Shown one piece after another: positions 31,703 to 43,322 of a stretch of 64,000 nucleotides of DNA (position 1 is the first letter of the stretch; each line of letters opens with the position of its first letter). A model generated the notes under the pieces. That model saw only the letters and a program-made list of their open reading frames with translations. It made no database searches and had not been told where the DNA came from. Source of the DNA: Dactylonectria macrodidyma (lineage: Eukaryota; Ascomycota; Sordariomycetes; Hypocreales; Nectriaceae); the NCBI GenBank assembly GCA_020744425.1, contig JAGMUV010000015.1:1364001-1428000 (forward strand), given 5' to 3'. Both the position numbers and the translations under genes were made by a program.

Positions 31703-33410
31703 ATAAATCATTACTGTAATATAAGCCTTGCTGCTGTGGACTCGATCCTAGATTTACCCGCGGAGCTCGGCTCGCATGCCTCCCCCCGCCAATCTGTCCA
31801 AACAATCGCCGAACCCATCCCCGACTTGTATCGTGGGCCTGAAACCCCTTAATCATGGATCTTAATGAATTCGATTGAGGGGCGAATAACTCAACGCTCT
31901 CGGTGTCGAACAACTTCTTGATCTGCTGCAGGGTGTTTTGAAGCGGCACGACGTACACTTCCCCCAGAGGATTCACGGCAATAACGTGCCCATACGGACG
32001 ACAGGTAACATTGTCGACAACAAGAGACCCGGAGTCTCCAACCGTCGGCACTTTGCTCAGGTTCGCATTTGGACTCGGCGAGATACAATTCATTTTGACT
32101 TTACCTCCTATATGATCCCTGCAACCACCCAAACCTCGCAAAGGGGGCCATTCTTGGATGAGTTCGGGATAAACGAAGGCACCGATCGAATAATACCAAA
32201 CCCCGGAGTGGTATTTGACGTCAGGATTCTGACGTAACAGGTCTGGCCTAGTCCCCTGTGAGGGGTGAAATCGATGGCCACTTGCTTCTTACAGCCATTA
32301 TCATAGGTCATTTCGTAACAGTTACCATGTCCTCCCATCAGTAAGAGGCATTAAAGCAAAGTCCAAGCTTGGGTCTGTGTCGACCCAGTCGCCATTTGCG
32401 GGTGCTCGCAAAACCCCGCAAGTTAGAGGATCTTTGACAATCTCATTCGGCTTTGGTGGGCCAAAGGGGTTTGAGACAGCACTTATGGCGTTGGGACTAG
32501 CCGTAGATTTGTTACTGGGAAATTCATACTCGATATCATATAGAAGATGGTCATCCGAGCACCCGTCGGTAAGTGCGTCTCGAGGAGACGCGTGGCTGGT
32601 CAAAAGCATGAGCTGAAGTCAAGGCATAGAGCGAAGACTCGATTTTGAGAACAATCGCAATGGTGGAGAGTCTTTCAGCGGAGATGCGATGAGTAATTCC
32701 GGCGCCGCAGAGGGACTTTTCTCCCGCAATGTGGACGTCGAATTCCACATCGGTTCCTCCGCCGAGAGTGTATGACCTTACCCGGACATAAACCCGAAAC
32801 CGGGGTGTTATTGGACCAACATATTGTGCGGCAATATGTTCTTGGGCCAAGGTTCGCTGGAGCAGCTTGGCCTTGGACATGTCTCCATCGGGGCAAAACA
32901 CGACTACTAACGGGACCGTCGTGTCCTTGTCTTTCCCCCACATAGCTAGAGCGTAGGTTATAGCAGCGATCCAATTTCGATCTTCAGCCAACTTCACATT
33001 TTGCTCCACAGTTATCTAGAAGTCTAGAAGATGTTTACGAGCTGCTCGTAGCGATCCTTGTGTACGCTGCCAATGTACACTTCTGCATGGGGGTACAGGA
33101 CGATTTCAGATGGTCGTTTGATGTATAGGATCTTGACACCATCATGGATGCTATACTGAAACCGAGTAGCGACTAGAGACTTACAGCGAGTTGTTTTGGT
33201 CTCTAAAATCAAACCTGGAAGAAACTTACCAGCTAATAAATCACCGTCGTTGGCGCCATGATGCGTAGGATGGAAACGGAGCTTAGTCGTAGACTTTTGA
33301 GCTTTTTTTACTAGACTAGTTCTCCTTGGACTCGGAACAAAAAAGGACTTTTGGCAGACACGGAAGCCACTTTTCGTACCAACCAGCTCTCTGTTTGGGC
33401 TGTGCTAGGC
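31703..33410 (-). pseudogene. Broken gene with trypsin-like His-Asp-Ser arrangement
   Basis: Successive reverse-strand segments in different frames form one protein: NRELVGTKSGFRVCQKSFF and STTKLRFHPTHHGANDGDLL (near 33400-33230), ILYIKRPSEIVLYPHAEVYI, EQNVKLAEDRNWIAAITYAL, SSLYALTSAHAF, DWVDTDPSLDFALMPL, GPLCEVWVVAG, and VPTVGDSGSLVVDNVTCRPY followed by GHVIAVNPLGEVYVVPLQ. SAHAF, DFALM and GDSGS stand in the order of the catalytic His, Asp and Ser of chymotrypsin-fold proteases; the GDSGS...YGHV...YVVP pattern recurs in uncharacterised fungal proteins (family knowledge). Frame changes without plausible introns near 32600, 32330 and 32105 indicate loss of function. It lies 0.7 kb from GTPase C. 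Confidence 0.6.
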
Positions 33411-34419
33411 CCTGAACTGTGGTCTTATTGTACACATCGCCCGAGGTTCCTGAGCTGCACGCATGCTCGGAGAACTCTGAGTCCAGTATTGTCCTATTTT
33501 GGTGCAGGCCTATGATGGTGTACTATCAGCGTAAAATGAAGGAGGATGCTAGGTTCGTTCAATTAATGAAAGTTCCGGGTAGGACGGAATGCGCTCGTTG
33601 ACAGATGTCGAAGGCGTAGTCCTTAGTAGACCATTATTTAATAGAGGCTCGTTGACATAGCCTTGCAATGGGTGATTCGCACCCCATTGCCTTGGAAAAC
33701 GCCCCTAGTAGGTCAGCGGCTGCGTTTCGGGGCTATGCCAGCATACCGAAGGGAACTCGATATGCAGTGATGAGGATGTCACCCAATTGGAGACGTTAGT
33801 AACCAGCAGGTGTTGGGGCTATGCATGCACGTACAGTCAGTCCTGCAAACGGGACTGCGACCGAAATTATGGCGATGACCAGTTCTTACACGTCAGCCAG
33901 CGAGCTCTTCATCAAGGTAATCAATTGCTAAACTTTCCTTCAGCGATTTTAAGTAAATGTTGTCGGCGTCCAATATCGCAATGACACTGAGAACGCCAGA
34001 TTCGAACGAGATCAACGGAGCTCTGAGGTTTTTCTGCCACAAAGAAAAATGCAGAAGAGTCCAACTACAACACATTTTGTCAATTTTATAACAAGACCAC
34101 CTCTCAGAGTCCGAAGGCGCAGCACCATGTCATATCTATCCGGGCTCCATCTTTACATTCCCACACTGCGATACTGAGGGCGGTCTATCAACTAAGAGTT
34201 GATTGCGACAAATCTCAACATGATCTCGTCCGTGACATGTTTCCAGGTGCGGATAGGGAAGAGGCGAAAGACGTTTTGATATTAATGGTCAAGATTGCTT
34301 CATTAGATCCACTGTGAAGTCGCCGCCTTCACGAAAGAGCTCTGCTTCCCGCTGCGACAGCCGATGTTATAAATGGCCCAGTTGGTGTCTCGCCTGCACT
34401 CATGTCTTCATCCGCCGAG
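33411..34419. other. No gene recognised
   Basis: Small frames occur on both strands. One minus-strand frame (33893-34075) reads plausibly protein-like but is 60 codons long with no known motif. The right part may already belong to the 5' side of the LINE relic. Confidence 0.3.
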
Positions 34420-35015
34420 AAGCCGGAGCTCCGGCTAGAATCCAAAATAGCTACGCAATCCGGACCCACATCCGTGAGAAATTCGGCGCCGTCTCGGACA
34501 AGATCCGACAGGTATTCCAAGTGAAGTCCGGATGGGCCGTCTAGACCACCGACATTGAGACCCGCAACCTCCTCATAGAGAAGCAGGCTGAGTGAGCCGC
34601 AGACTTGGGGGCTATTACTGTAGAGACTAACAAGAAATGGTTTACCTATGCGGTTCCAGACTTCCCCCGCAAACTGACTGCCTTCAATAGTAATAAGGTA
34701 GATAGTAATACTATTATTAATAATAAAATAGAAATCCAGACGGGGCTAAAGCCTGTTAAATATATGCCCTTCACAACGCATCTCTAACAGCCTATTAACT
34801 AAGACCTTATATCTTTTCTGAAGCTGACTAAGAAATACTAGTCCCTTTTCAGCAGCCGCACGGCCAAACTCGTCAACAAAACCGACCGCCCCAGGCAGTA
34901 TGAAATATGCTAGGACTACCACACTTTCCGCAAGTCTACAGCAGAGGCTTTGGAGAATACACACATTACAAGGTCATCAAAGGCAGCCACCGAAGCTATC
35001 CAACAAGAATAATGT
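34420..35015 (+). mobile_element. Fragment of a Tad-like LINE retrotransposon ORF1, mutated
   Basis: The plus strand reads NSYAIRTHIREKFGAVSDKI, QVFQVKSGWAV-stop, ETRNLLIEKQAE-stop-AADLGA, VETNKKWFTYAVPDFPRKLT, IQTGLKPVKYMPF, and later SLFSSRTAKLVNKTDRPRQYE. The wording follows the ORF1 (gag-like) protein of fungal Tad-clade LINEs, in which this segment precedes CCHC zinc knuckles. Several stops are TAG at expected Gln or Trp positions, consistent with RIP. There is no reverse transcriptase nearby, so this is a truncated relic. Confidence 0.65.
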
Positions 35016-35066
35016 CTGACTTATAACTACTACTAAATAATAAACAAATGCACAAATAGCCCCGCC

Positions 35067-36736
35067 TTATTGTGTGGCGCCTTCCCTGTATTGCCTTATG
35101 AGCTCCCTTCCATAGTCATTTCCATTCGGAGTTCGAATGATGGTATGGATGTGGTATTTGGCAGGCTCCTGGTTCGTCAAGAAGACTCCCGAATGGTGAT
35201 CGAACTCAAGGAGCACCACAGGGCTCTGGATGCGGTAGTAGAAGGCGTCGTCGTCCGTGAAACCTCCGATCCACGAGAAATATGTCTCGCTCAGATGCTC
35301 GCGGATCTGCCTGAGGCGGTGCTCAAGGGGTTGCTTTGGAAGCAGCTCGAGGAATGCGGCGGCGATGGACAGCAGAGCAGACTGCTGCTGATCTGTCATG
35401 CAGGTGGCGACGACACCCTCGTAGGGGATGATGCGGTTGTCCTGAAATGCGCCAGCCACATGTCGCTACAGGAGGGGTTGGTTAGCTATGCAGCTCAAAG
35501 AATTTGTTCCCTATTCATAACCTTGGGGAATTTTAGAGGTGTCGAACCTGGTCAGCGAAATTCCATCGGCCGGGCGGCATGCCCGGATCGTGCATTTCGC
35601 AATAGATCTGTGCTTTACGCTGAAGCTCTGCTCCGAGAGACTGCATTAGGTGAAGCCCCAAGGCCGCTTCTTTTGTGCACAGCTCCGTGCCTGCATCCGG
35701 GCCCGAGTCGATGATCTAATCTCTTCGCGTTAGCCATCCGTGTCAAGGCATCGGATCTCGTCTTCCACTCATACGTTGGGCTCGGCGCCAATGAATGCCG
35801 GGCCGATTGTCATCTGACTTCCTACAACGAAGATGTTGAGAACGAGGTGATGGCCAAAGAACGTGAACCCCCAGGGCTCTTGCTCCGAAGGGGTTCCGGA
35901 GATGAAGAAGCTGCAGGGAACGATGGTAAGCGCAGGTTATTTTTGTTATACAATAACAAGAAAAAGGTGAACAGAGTATAACGCACAAAAAACTGCCTTC
36001 ATTTAGAATGGGCTGACGGTGGCATATCTCTCCAAGAAATTTATTCGCCTTCATGGCTCCTCGAGATTTGGCAAAGCCAACTTCACTCAGTGACTTGCGC
36101 AAAACCTCCATGATCAAATCAACTTGCGCCTGTCGCAGGTGTTCCAATCGCACGCCGAGGTCGTGGACGATGATCTCGGGGTTGCACCACTTTCTCCTAA
36201 GAAGCTGGTATTAGAACTGATAATCTCTTTCGGTTTGATGGGGCATATCAAGGCAACTGACCAATCCTCGCTGTCAAGATCCAGCGAGGCCTTTTGCCTC
36301 TGGTCTGGAGACAATGCCTCGAGAGCGTTGCGGGCGGCAGTGACCTGTCGATTGCTTTCTCTCAACAATATGCTCAAGCAGGCGGAGCAAGAGAGCATAT
36401 AGCCGGCCACATGTCCATGTACATACCATTTCGGTAACAGGAGCACCCTCATCTTGAAGACTGTAGATGCCTTCTCTCTTGGTGCCGTCGTTTGTTATGC
36501 CACGAAAGGGTTGTGACAAGTTGCCTTGCCACTGGGCCCAAATGGCCGGGAAAATTGGTCCATTGCGGACCTGTTCAGAATACGCGTAAGGATCCGTCGT
36601 GATCTCATCAAGAAATCTCAACAATCCTTGTCTAGAGCATCAGCCGCAGAGCTCTCGGTGGCTGGAAAATCGATCACATACCTTTGGGAGGGACGTGTTG
36701 GTGATAGTCGTTCTTGTCTTGCGTGGTAGAGCCCAT
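35067..36736 (-). CDS. DUF3500-family protein, multi-exon
   Basis: Starts MGSTTQDKNDYHQHVPPKG at 36736, then LLRFLDEITTDPYAYSEQV, VTAARNALEALSPDQRQKAS, RKWCNPEIIVHDLGVRLEHL, and AMKANKFLGEICHRQPILNE, followed by EPWGFTFFGHHLVLNIFVVG. After further introns come EMHDPGMPPGRWNFADQ and the last exon AGAFQDNRIIPYEGVVATCM. That exon continues through SWIGGFTDDDAFYYRIQSP and LLEFDHHSGVFLTN to HTIIRTPNGNDYGREL and a stop at 35067-35069. Six short introns keep one frame, and I see no lesion. DUF3500 is widespread in fungi and bacteria, with conserved His/Asp-rich motifs (FFGHHL, EFDHHSG, HIHT) suggesting a metal site, but its reaction is unknown. It is divergent to an AhpD-like gene 348 bases away. 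Confidence 0.88.
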
Positions 36737-36909
36737 GGTTGAACGGGTGACTGACTCAGTGCCTCTGCAGAATTTCCGCATGGAGAGAAAGAGATTGATT
36801 TTAAATCCCCAGCCTCCCTACCAAGGTCCTAGCGTCTTACAGTCGGCTTCCGGGGGACAGCAGCATCGTGCCGTGGGAGTAGAGGAGCGAGGTGCATATT
36901 TTCAGCGAC

Positions 36910-36921
36910 GTTCCCCGGAAC
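36910..36921. promoter_or_regulatory. Palindrome GTTCC-CC-GGAAC in a divergent promoter
   Basis: A perfect 5-bp-arm inverted repeat between the DUF3500 and AhpD-like genes. The string TCCCCGGAAC recurs about 41 bases further right (36952-36962). An inverted CCAAT box (ATTGG) lies between the two copies. It is a candidate shared regulatory site (inference). Confidence 0.4.
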
Positions 36922-37084
36922 AAAATGCCACAGCGTGATTGGTTCGTATTTCTCCCCGGAACTTGTATATTAAAAGCACTTAGGCACACTGACGCGATTC
37001 TTAAAGGCAGCCCCTCAACTTCTTAAGACTAAACTAAGCGGCTGCAGCCAACACCTTTCTTTACACAAGCTGATAGAAACGAAG

Positions 37085-38186
37085 ATGGCGGATCAAGGCC
37101 AAGTTGATTTTTCTTCCAAGTATACAAATGCTAATCTCGCGCCGGACGCAACTCCGTATGATTGGCCGCTGTTGTCTGGCCTCTTGCGAAAGCTGGAAGA
37201 GGCGGATGATGGAGCTATCAAATCGGTAGCTCCGGCAGTACTTGTAAGTCTTGGCATTTCTACTGCTCCCCATATTCCTCCTCTCCATACTCCTCCCTCC
37301 CCTCCTCCTCCGCCCGCATAACGCGAGTCCTGGGATCCAACGCTGAAAGTTATGTAGAGCGCCATGCTGTGCGCGCAAGCTCGGGGTGATGCCGTTCCGG
37401 GGCTCTTCGGCGACCTGATATCAGGTCAACCCGATGAAAGGGCAAAGGAGATCTATGCTTCTATGAAAGCGGGGTTGACCTTGACTTTCCCCTTTGTCGG
37501 GTTGCCGCATTGCATTCCCGCTTGCATGGGTCTCATCGGCCAGCTGCGAGATCGCAACATCGACGTTGACGGGGCATTGGATAGGCAAGTGTACCTATCA
37601 TATACCACTATATCACCACCGCCTACCAGAGAGGAGAAAGAGCTGTTCGGGCCCGAAGCGAGGCTAACAGCGTTCGTGTGCAGGCCTGGGTTTCAAGACC
37701 GCGACTGGACCGCTGTGGGCGGGGAGATCAACAACAAAATTTATCGCGGGGTAGGAAACCCGGAAGTGAGACAACTCATGTCGCGGTATTTTCCTGAATT
37801 GTGTAAGCGAGCTCTCTGTTGAGGATCAAGGGTTCCCTGCTTTGTCTCAAAGCAAGCCGCTGACTACTCCCGCTCCAAAATTAGCTCTGGCCGCCCAGAC
37901 GACATGCTTCGGGTTTCTCATGGGCGGCTCGTTCGAGGGACAGAGCCTTCACCTCGCCGAAATTATCATCATGGGAGGCATCGCCGCTTCTGGGGCAGTG
38001 AGACAGGCAAGAAGCCACTGCAAGGCTGCCATTGGCTTAAGGGTCTCTGTGGAAGCTGTGCAGACTGTGGTGGAAGTTGCTGAACAGGTGGTGGCCTGGA
38101 ACGGGAAGGGGCTTCGGGGGGTCCTGAACGTCCTGGAGTTGGCAGAAGAGATCAGGGACAACCTTGCGAAAGAGGCGCAGAAGTAG
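37085..38186 (+). CDS. Carboxymuconolactone decarboxylase (AhpD)-like protein
   Basis: Starts MADQGQVDFSSKYTNANLAP. An intron (about 37244-37357) joins PAVL to SAMLCAQARGDAVPGLFGDL. The stretch LTLTFPFVGLPHCIPACMGL is typical of fungal AhpD/CMD-like proteins. A possible 45-base GC-AG intron at 37585-37629 would remove 15 codons in frame. After IYRGVGNPEVRQLMSRYFPE, an intron from 37803 to about 37884 (GTAAGC, branch GCTGAC, TTAG) leads to LAAQTTCFGFLMGGSFEGQS and AEQVVAWNGKGLRGVLNVLE, with a stop at 38184-38186. Two CMD-type halves result. Canonical AhpD has a CxxC redox pair; I do not see one, so peroxidase or decarboxylase activity is not assured. Possibly co-regulated with the DUF3500 gene. 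Confidence 0.72.
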
Positions 38187-38258
38187 GAAGTGAAACTCGA
38201 TATGGCCTATAGAGACAGGAGTTTGAAATGTTCATGTGGTCACGTTATGAACCAGCTC

Positions 38259-38333
38259 GGAGCTTCTTTCGTCGGAGCTTCTTTCGTCGGAGCTTCTTTC
38301 ATCGGAGCTTCTTTCATCGGAGCTTCTTTCATT
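38259..38333. repeat. 15-bp minisatellite, five copies
   Basis: Five tandem copies of GGAGCTTCTTTC followed by GTC, GTC, ATC, ATC, ATT. Translated in one frame it gives repeats of GASFV/GASFI; the opposite strand gives KEAPM/KEAPT. It lies in a 104-codon frame (38190-38504) just downstream of the AhpD-like gene, for which there is no other support. Confidence 0.85.
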
Positions 38334-39018
38334 GGAGGGGAAAACGGACGCTCGGGAGCACCGGAAGCACCGGAAGAGAGCCGTGATAGCACGAAAACGT
38401 ACCGAGGCAAAAAAGAATTGAACGACGCATATGTGGCAGCATGCAGGTATGATTGGCTAGAGCAGCCTCGTAATACAGTGGGATGCAAAAAGTCTGAATC
38501 CTAGATAATGTAACTTACCCGCTAGACTTACCTAGCCTAATTAAGCCACTTCTTCAGCGCCGCCTTTTCTTCACCATTGTCTGATAGGATGGAGCTCTTA
38601 GCTAGGCGGATTAAAGCAGATTAAAGCAGCATTACAATTCTAAGATTGAAAAGGCTAGATCAGGCTTTTAGTACCTTCAGTTGGATTCAGACTTTCTGCG
38701 TCCCACTGTACGTAGTCGAAGCTCTGCTTCTGGAAGATGCTGTTTGTGAAAAAACCAGGGCACCTTTTAGCGTATTATTTTATGCCCCGATTAAGCAGAC
38801 TTACCTTCCCCCGCATTTAAAAAGTTACCTAACGTAGTCCTGTTAGGCAAAACAAATCCCATTCGTTCATTTATAAGCTCCTTCCATTATGTAGCCTTCA
38901 ACATTCACTCTTGAAAAGATGCTCAACCGGGTCGGGTATCTATCTATCCTAGCTGATCTTCTCTCTGCAACCCCTTCCATACAAAGACCCAAGGCCAAAC
39001 ATCCTGGGCTCGGCTGCA
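38334..39018. other. Intergenic; promoter of the following Zn2Cys6 gene
   Basis: No recognisable gene. The sequence from 38500 to 38880 is A+T-richer and repeats the string GATTAAAGCAG twice near 38610-38632. Confidence 0.4.
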
Positions 39019-41759
39019 ATGGCCGACCAAACACTCGAAATTACCGTTGGCGCTCCTGAACCACCGCCTCGTAGCCCTCCCCCCAAACGAGTCGAGCGAG
39101 CTTGCGACTACTGCAGAAAGAAACGGGTTCGTTCCGACACTTTGCTTGGCGTGTTTTCCATACGCCGACTCTCTCCCCGTCGTCGTTGCAGAATTGGTAG
39201 CTTACTCGAGATTGTCAAGCTCAAATGCACACAGACTCAGCGCCCTTGCTTGAACTGCCAACTCTACCGGGCCGAGTGCACCACGACCTATGATCCCAAG
39301 CGGAGAACAGCCAGCCAAGGCGTCCAGGGCCAGAGCCAACCTGCCAGGAAGAGGCACGCCCCGGAGCGCAATTCATCCAACGCCGGGAGGAAGTTGTCTT
39401 TCTCAGGCGAGGCTTCCTTGTCTCCCAGGAAGACGAGGACGAGTGAGACGCAGCTCCTGGGTCAAGGAGATGGTGAACAGATCCAGACTCAGGCCCAGAC
39501 TCAGACTCAGACCCTAGAACACGCTCTTAACCCGGTTCCAGGACAAGGTGAAACACAGATTCAACCTTTAACGCAAAGCTTTGGGCTCATCTCGCGGGAA
39601 CTGGGAATTGTCTACTCTTTGGACTTTTGGGATCCATTTGACGCCGCTTACGGGGACGATGTGCCCGCCAATCTACCCGAGATAGATGCCGCCGGGTTGG
39701 AGTTTTCCCCCTCCGCCATCCGTCACCTTGGCATGGCCACGAGCCTCGACGATCCAACCGCGAGCGACGACGTCCTCGCCTACTGCCACTTGTCGTCGTC
39801 TGCTAAACCTACGGTAAACTCCCTCACCGGCAAAGTATCCAGCTTAGAATCACTAACCATGGATGCCCCGCCGCACGAGCTGGGCGGCCCGAGTCCAATG
39901 CGCATCATCACCCCTGGTTTGTTCGTCCGCAAAGATGCAGTCGACACCAACTACATTGGTAAGGGAAGAAGAAGAAGAAAAATCGACAAAGTCGTACGTA
40001 TCCTCGAGCGCTGAGATCAACGTTAGGTTTGAACTCTATCGGGGCGACAGTGGCTCTCTGTCTGAAAGACGCTCTTGACAGCCAACACGTTCCTCTAACA
40101 GCAGACTCATTGCGATTTCTCATTGAGGCGGGTCCGCACCTGGATGAAATCGGTGTACCATTTCGAACTGACTTGCTGTCACTGGAATTGCCACCACAGA
40201 GCATGTACACTCAGAGCATTGACGGTATGTCCTCGACATGTCTCCTCTCCTAGTAGGCCTCTCAGCCTCTCAAGCTAATTGGAGAATTATTAGCATATTT
40301 CAATAGCCTCCATACATCTTATCCCATAGTTGACGAGACCATGATGCGGGCCCGCGCCGAGGCAATGTATGGACCTGACCGACCTCAGCTTCAAAGTCAC
40401 GAATACGCCGAGTTTTTTCTCGTCGTGTCGATTGGATATCTGTGCGACTACCCAGGGGGATCAAACTCAGCTGGAACTGGGCAGGCTAGACAACTCATCG
40501 ATAACACGTACTCTCAGGCCTGGTTGCTCATGAACGAAAGCATCTCGGCGCCAAGTGAAGCTGCGATCCAAGTGCTTCTCCTCCACGTTGGTCACCCCGT
40601 CCTGAACCGAGAATGGTCCTCTCCCTAACCATCGCAGGCAATGTATCAAATGTGCTTTGGGAAATGCGGGATAGCTTGGGTCCTGTGTGGGTTTGCCTTG
40701 CAAGTCGCACAGTCGATTGGGTTGCATAGGCAGAGTCCCCGTGACATGGATTTGACAGAGGCCAAGACTCTGTTTCAAACGCAGCTATGGTGGACTCTGT
40801 ATGCACTCGACGCGTGGGATTATCCAACCCTTTGCATTGATACCTGCTTGCTAATACCTGCTAAGGAGTCTCTCCATGTCCCAGGGCCGCCCCCCGGCCA
40901 TCTCGAATGCTACTACCGATAAGGACATTCACCACACCACCGAGGAATCTCACGCAGCGCCTCCCACCAAGTCTCAGATACGACTCTGGAACCTGCAACT
41001 TGCTCAGCTACAGAACAGATTCTGCCATTGCATGCATAGAATGGACACTTTGCCCTCGAGGATGGAGACGCTAGGTGAGCTGGATGCTGAGCTCGTCCGC
41101 CTGCGAGACAGCATACCAAGTGACTGCCGTCCCGAACACGAGATCTTGGTTCCGGCGGAACGGTTCAGCAACATCCTGCTGCTTCATCTCGAATACCATA
41201 ACCTGGTGCGGTCGATCCACTGGGCATCGATAGCGTTGACCTCGACCACCAACGGAGGCGTCGCAAAGCTTACGATGCGGATGCGGGCAAGCGAGGCAAT
41301 ATGCCTCGCTGCAGCACGGTCATTTATTGGAACTCTGAACCAGTATGCCCCGTTTTCCTTTAGCTCCTTCCAGCTTACCCTGACAAAGAGAGTGTAGTGG
41401 TTCCAGCGTCTTGACAGAAGGAAACCTCTTCCCCCTACGGTATGTTTCTGTTGCCTGGGGCCTTCAGAGCGAACCTGGCATGACATGATATACGGTAGCT
41501 TACAAGGCGCAGTTTCCACACGCAATCCTACGTGGGAGCGATTGCCATTCTGTATCGGAGCATCTTCAAATCGCCATCCAAGCTGTCCTCAAGGGCCGAT
41601 CTCGAGCACCTTCGCGCAGGAAAGATACACTTGCAGCGCGACGGTCACCGGAGCAACTTCAGCCCGTCACTTCGAGCCTTGTTCGAAAACATGGTCACTT
41701 CCGCAGAAGAGTTAGTCTGGAAGGAGACTCCGTCCCATGGGGTTAATTCATCATACTAA
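39019..41759 (+). CDS. Zn2Cys6 fungal transcription factor with fungal_trans domain
   Basis: Starts MADQTLEITVGAPEPPPRSP. The zinc cluster CDYCRKKR-LKC...CLNCQLYRAEC is interrupted by an intron between about 39129 and 39220 that contains no in-frame stop. A Gln/Thr repeat (QTQAQTQTQT) lies near 39480. After introns, AYFNSLHTSYPIVDETMMRA opens the fungal-specific domain, continuing with IAWVLCGFALQVAQSIGLHR and LWWTLYALDAGRPPAISNA across an intron at about 40811-40883. The 3' part reads LWNLQLAQLQNRFCHCM and, after a poorly resolved junction near 41390-41510, SYVGAIAILYRSIFKSPSK, with a stop at 41757-41759. I see no certain lesion, but the 3' junction is weak. Targets are unknown; the AhpD-like gene upstream is the nearest candidate. 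Confidence 0.75.
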
Positions 41760-42399
41760 GTGCTACAAGTTCAAGTTCCAGAGTTGGCTGCCTGCTGCTT
41801 TCTTCAAATAGAAACCAGCCACTTTCGCGAAAGAAGTCTTGAGATGGAATCTCACCTTGCCGGAATGTCGAGTGAAGGAGACCCTTGATTGGTATCTGCG
41901 GCAGGCATGTCACACCTGAAGTAGAAATGTCGTTTCGCAGTTCATGCGCATCGTTACAAGCATTATAGATGCGACCTGACTTGTGACGTGTCAACCATTG
42001 TGTTGCCAAACAAAGTCTATTAAAACCTCAAAAGATCATGACCCAGGAACTCCAAACTATAAATCCAAACTCCAACCAAACCTATGAAGAAGGACTAGAG
42101 GGAAAGAGAATCAGGGCCCGGCTCCTGGGGCCGGCTAGTAATATATTCATCAAGATATAAGTTTCCTAGCTCGCATGAGCTGGAAATGCTTAATCTTAGA
42201 CAACTGTGAATGCATTGGGTTTAAGAAATGCTTAAAATGTGAAGAAAACTGTGTTTTTTTGACTTCGTGATAGCAGCAACTCGCCCTTGATGGCAGCCAA
42301 CTTAGAAGTAGAAGTGATGTGTCAACTGAACAGGCATGGATAGGACCCCTGACTGTGCCCGTGAAGCTCATTCGCCCTGACTACGTACTCCAGTATGTG
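41760..42399. other. Intergenic, no gene recognised
   Basis: Only small frames without motifs are present. The right end passes into a heavily mutated reductase relic. Confidence 0.4.
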
Positions 42400-43322
42400 T
42401 GCCATGGAATACTGCTACAACCGCGAGAAGGAGCCGCTGCAGAGCAACTTTGCAGGCAACTCGGCTAAGAGCATGCACATCTCTGTTAGGAATAACCTAA
42501 AGAAACTGCGGATTAATTATGTTAATATCTTATATATGTATTAGTGGGACTTTATAACTTTAGTAAATGAGGTCATAAGGGGGCTATATATATATATATT
42601 ATAGCTAAGGAGGTGCTATACCTAGGAGTTTCTGATACGCCAGCTTGGATTATAGTTAAAGTAAATGTATATAAGTTTCCTTAGCTTTTAGGTCTATAGA
42701 AGTAGTACTTATAATAGTCAGATGTATAGCAGCATGGCCTCATGCCTTTCTCAGTATATTAAAGTTAGTAGAGCTACTTATATCGCAATATAGAAGGTGA
42801 GATTATCTTTATAGATAAAAACTAAGAAATGGCCATTATTCTCTAGAGGACGCTAGGGGGAGGCCAGCTGCTGTCAGCTACGCAGAGGCAGGAGAGGGAG
42901 AGCAATCCAAATGCCTCTAAAGACAGACCTAGGCTGATAGTCACCCTATCCAACACCTTAGGGAACATTATAAAAGAAAAGGGAATAACCTTATAAGATA
43001 TCATAAGTACTAAAGCATACTCTAAACCAGAGTGAGGCTAATCAAATAGGCTATTACTTACCTCTTCTACCCGTCTACCTATATCTTTTCTATCATAAGA
43101 GTTAATAGAGTTACTTTTATTAAGGCCCTACCTAATGCTACGCAGGTCAGGCTAACAAAAAAGGATAATAACACCATCTATAAAGCTTCCCCCTATAATC
43201 CCAGTTTTCTAATAAACTTCCTATTTTCATAAAGGAAGCATCGCAAATACAACCTTTCTCTAACAGCTGCAGATACTAAGTCATATAGGCTTAATTCAAC
43301 GCTCCACCAAAGCCTTTAGTAA
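42400..43322 (+). pseudogene. RIP-mutated aldo-keto reductase (AAD / norsolorinic-acid-reductase type)
   Basis: The plus strand begins YCYNREKEPLQSNFAGNSAK and SMHISVRNNLKKLRINYVNI LYMY-stop-WDF, then decays into A+T-rich sequence with many stops. The end is readable again as SPYNPSFLINFLFS-stop and KYNLSLTAADTKSYRLNST. The order fits the aryl-alcohol dehydrogenase-like AKR family (normal counterparts read LRTDYVDILYMHYWD and SPYNPLFPVNFLFSYRG). Stops and substitutions are mainly C-to-T or G-to-A. The first roughly 120 bases are much less mutated than the rest. It is non-functional. Confidence 0.7.

Noticed and set aside
35581..35700. Suspected frameshift in the DUF3500 gene
   Set aside because: Re-reading the bases showed a continuous frame (MQSLGAELQRKAQ); the first impression was a misread.
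37795..37890. Suspected one-base insertion in the AhpD-like gene
   Set aside because: An 82-base intron with GTAAGC donor, GCTGAC branch and TTAG acceptor restores the frame.
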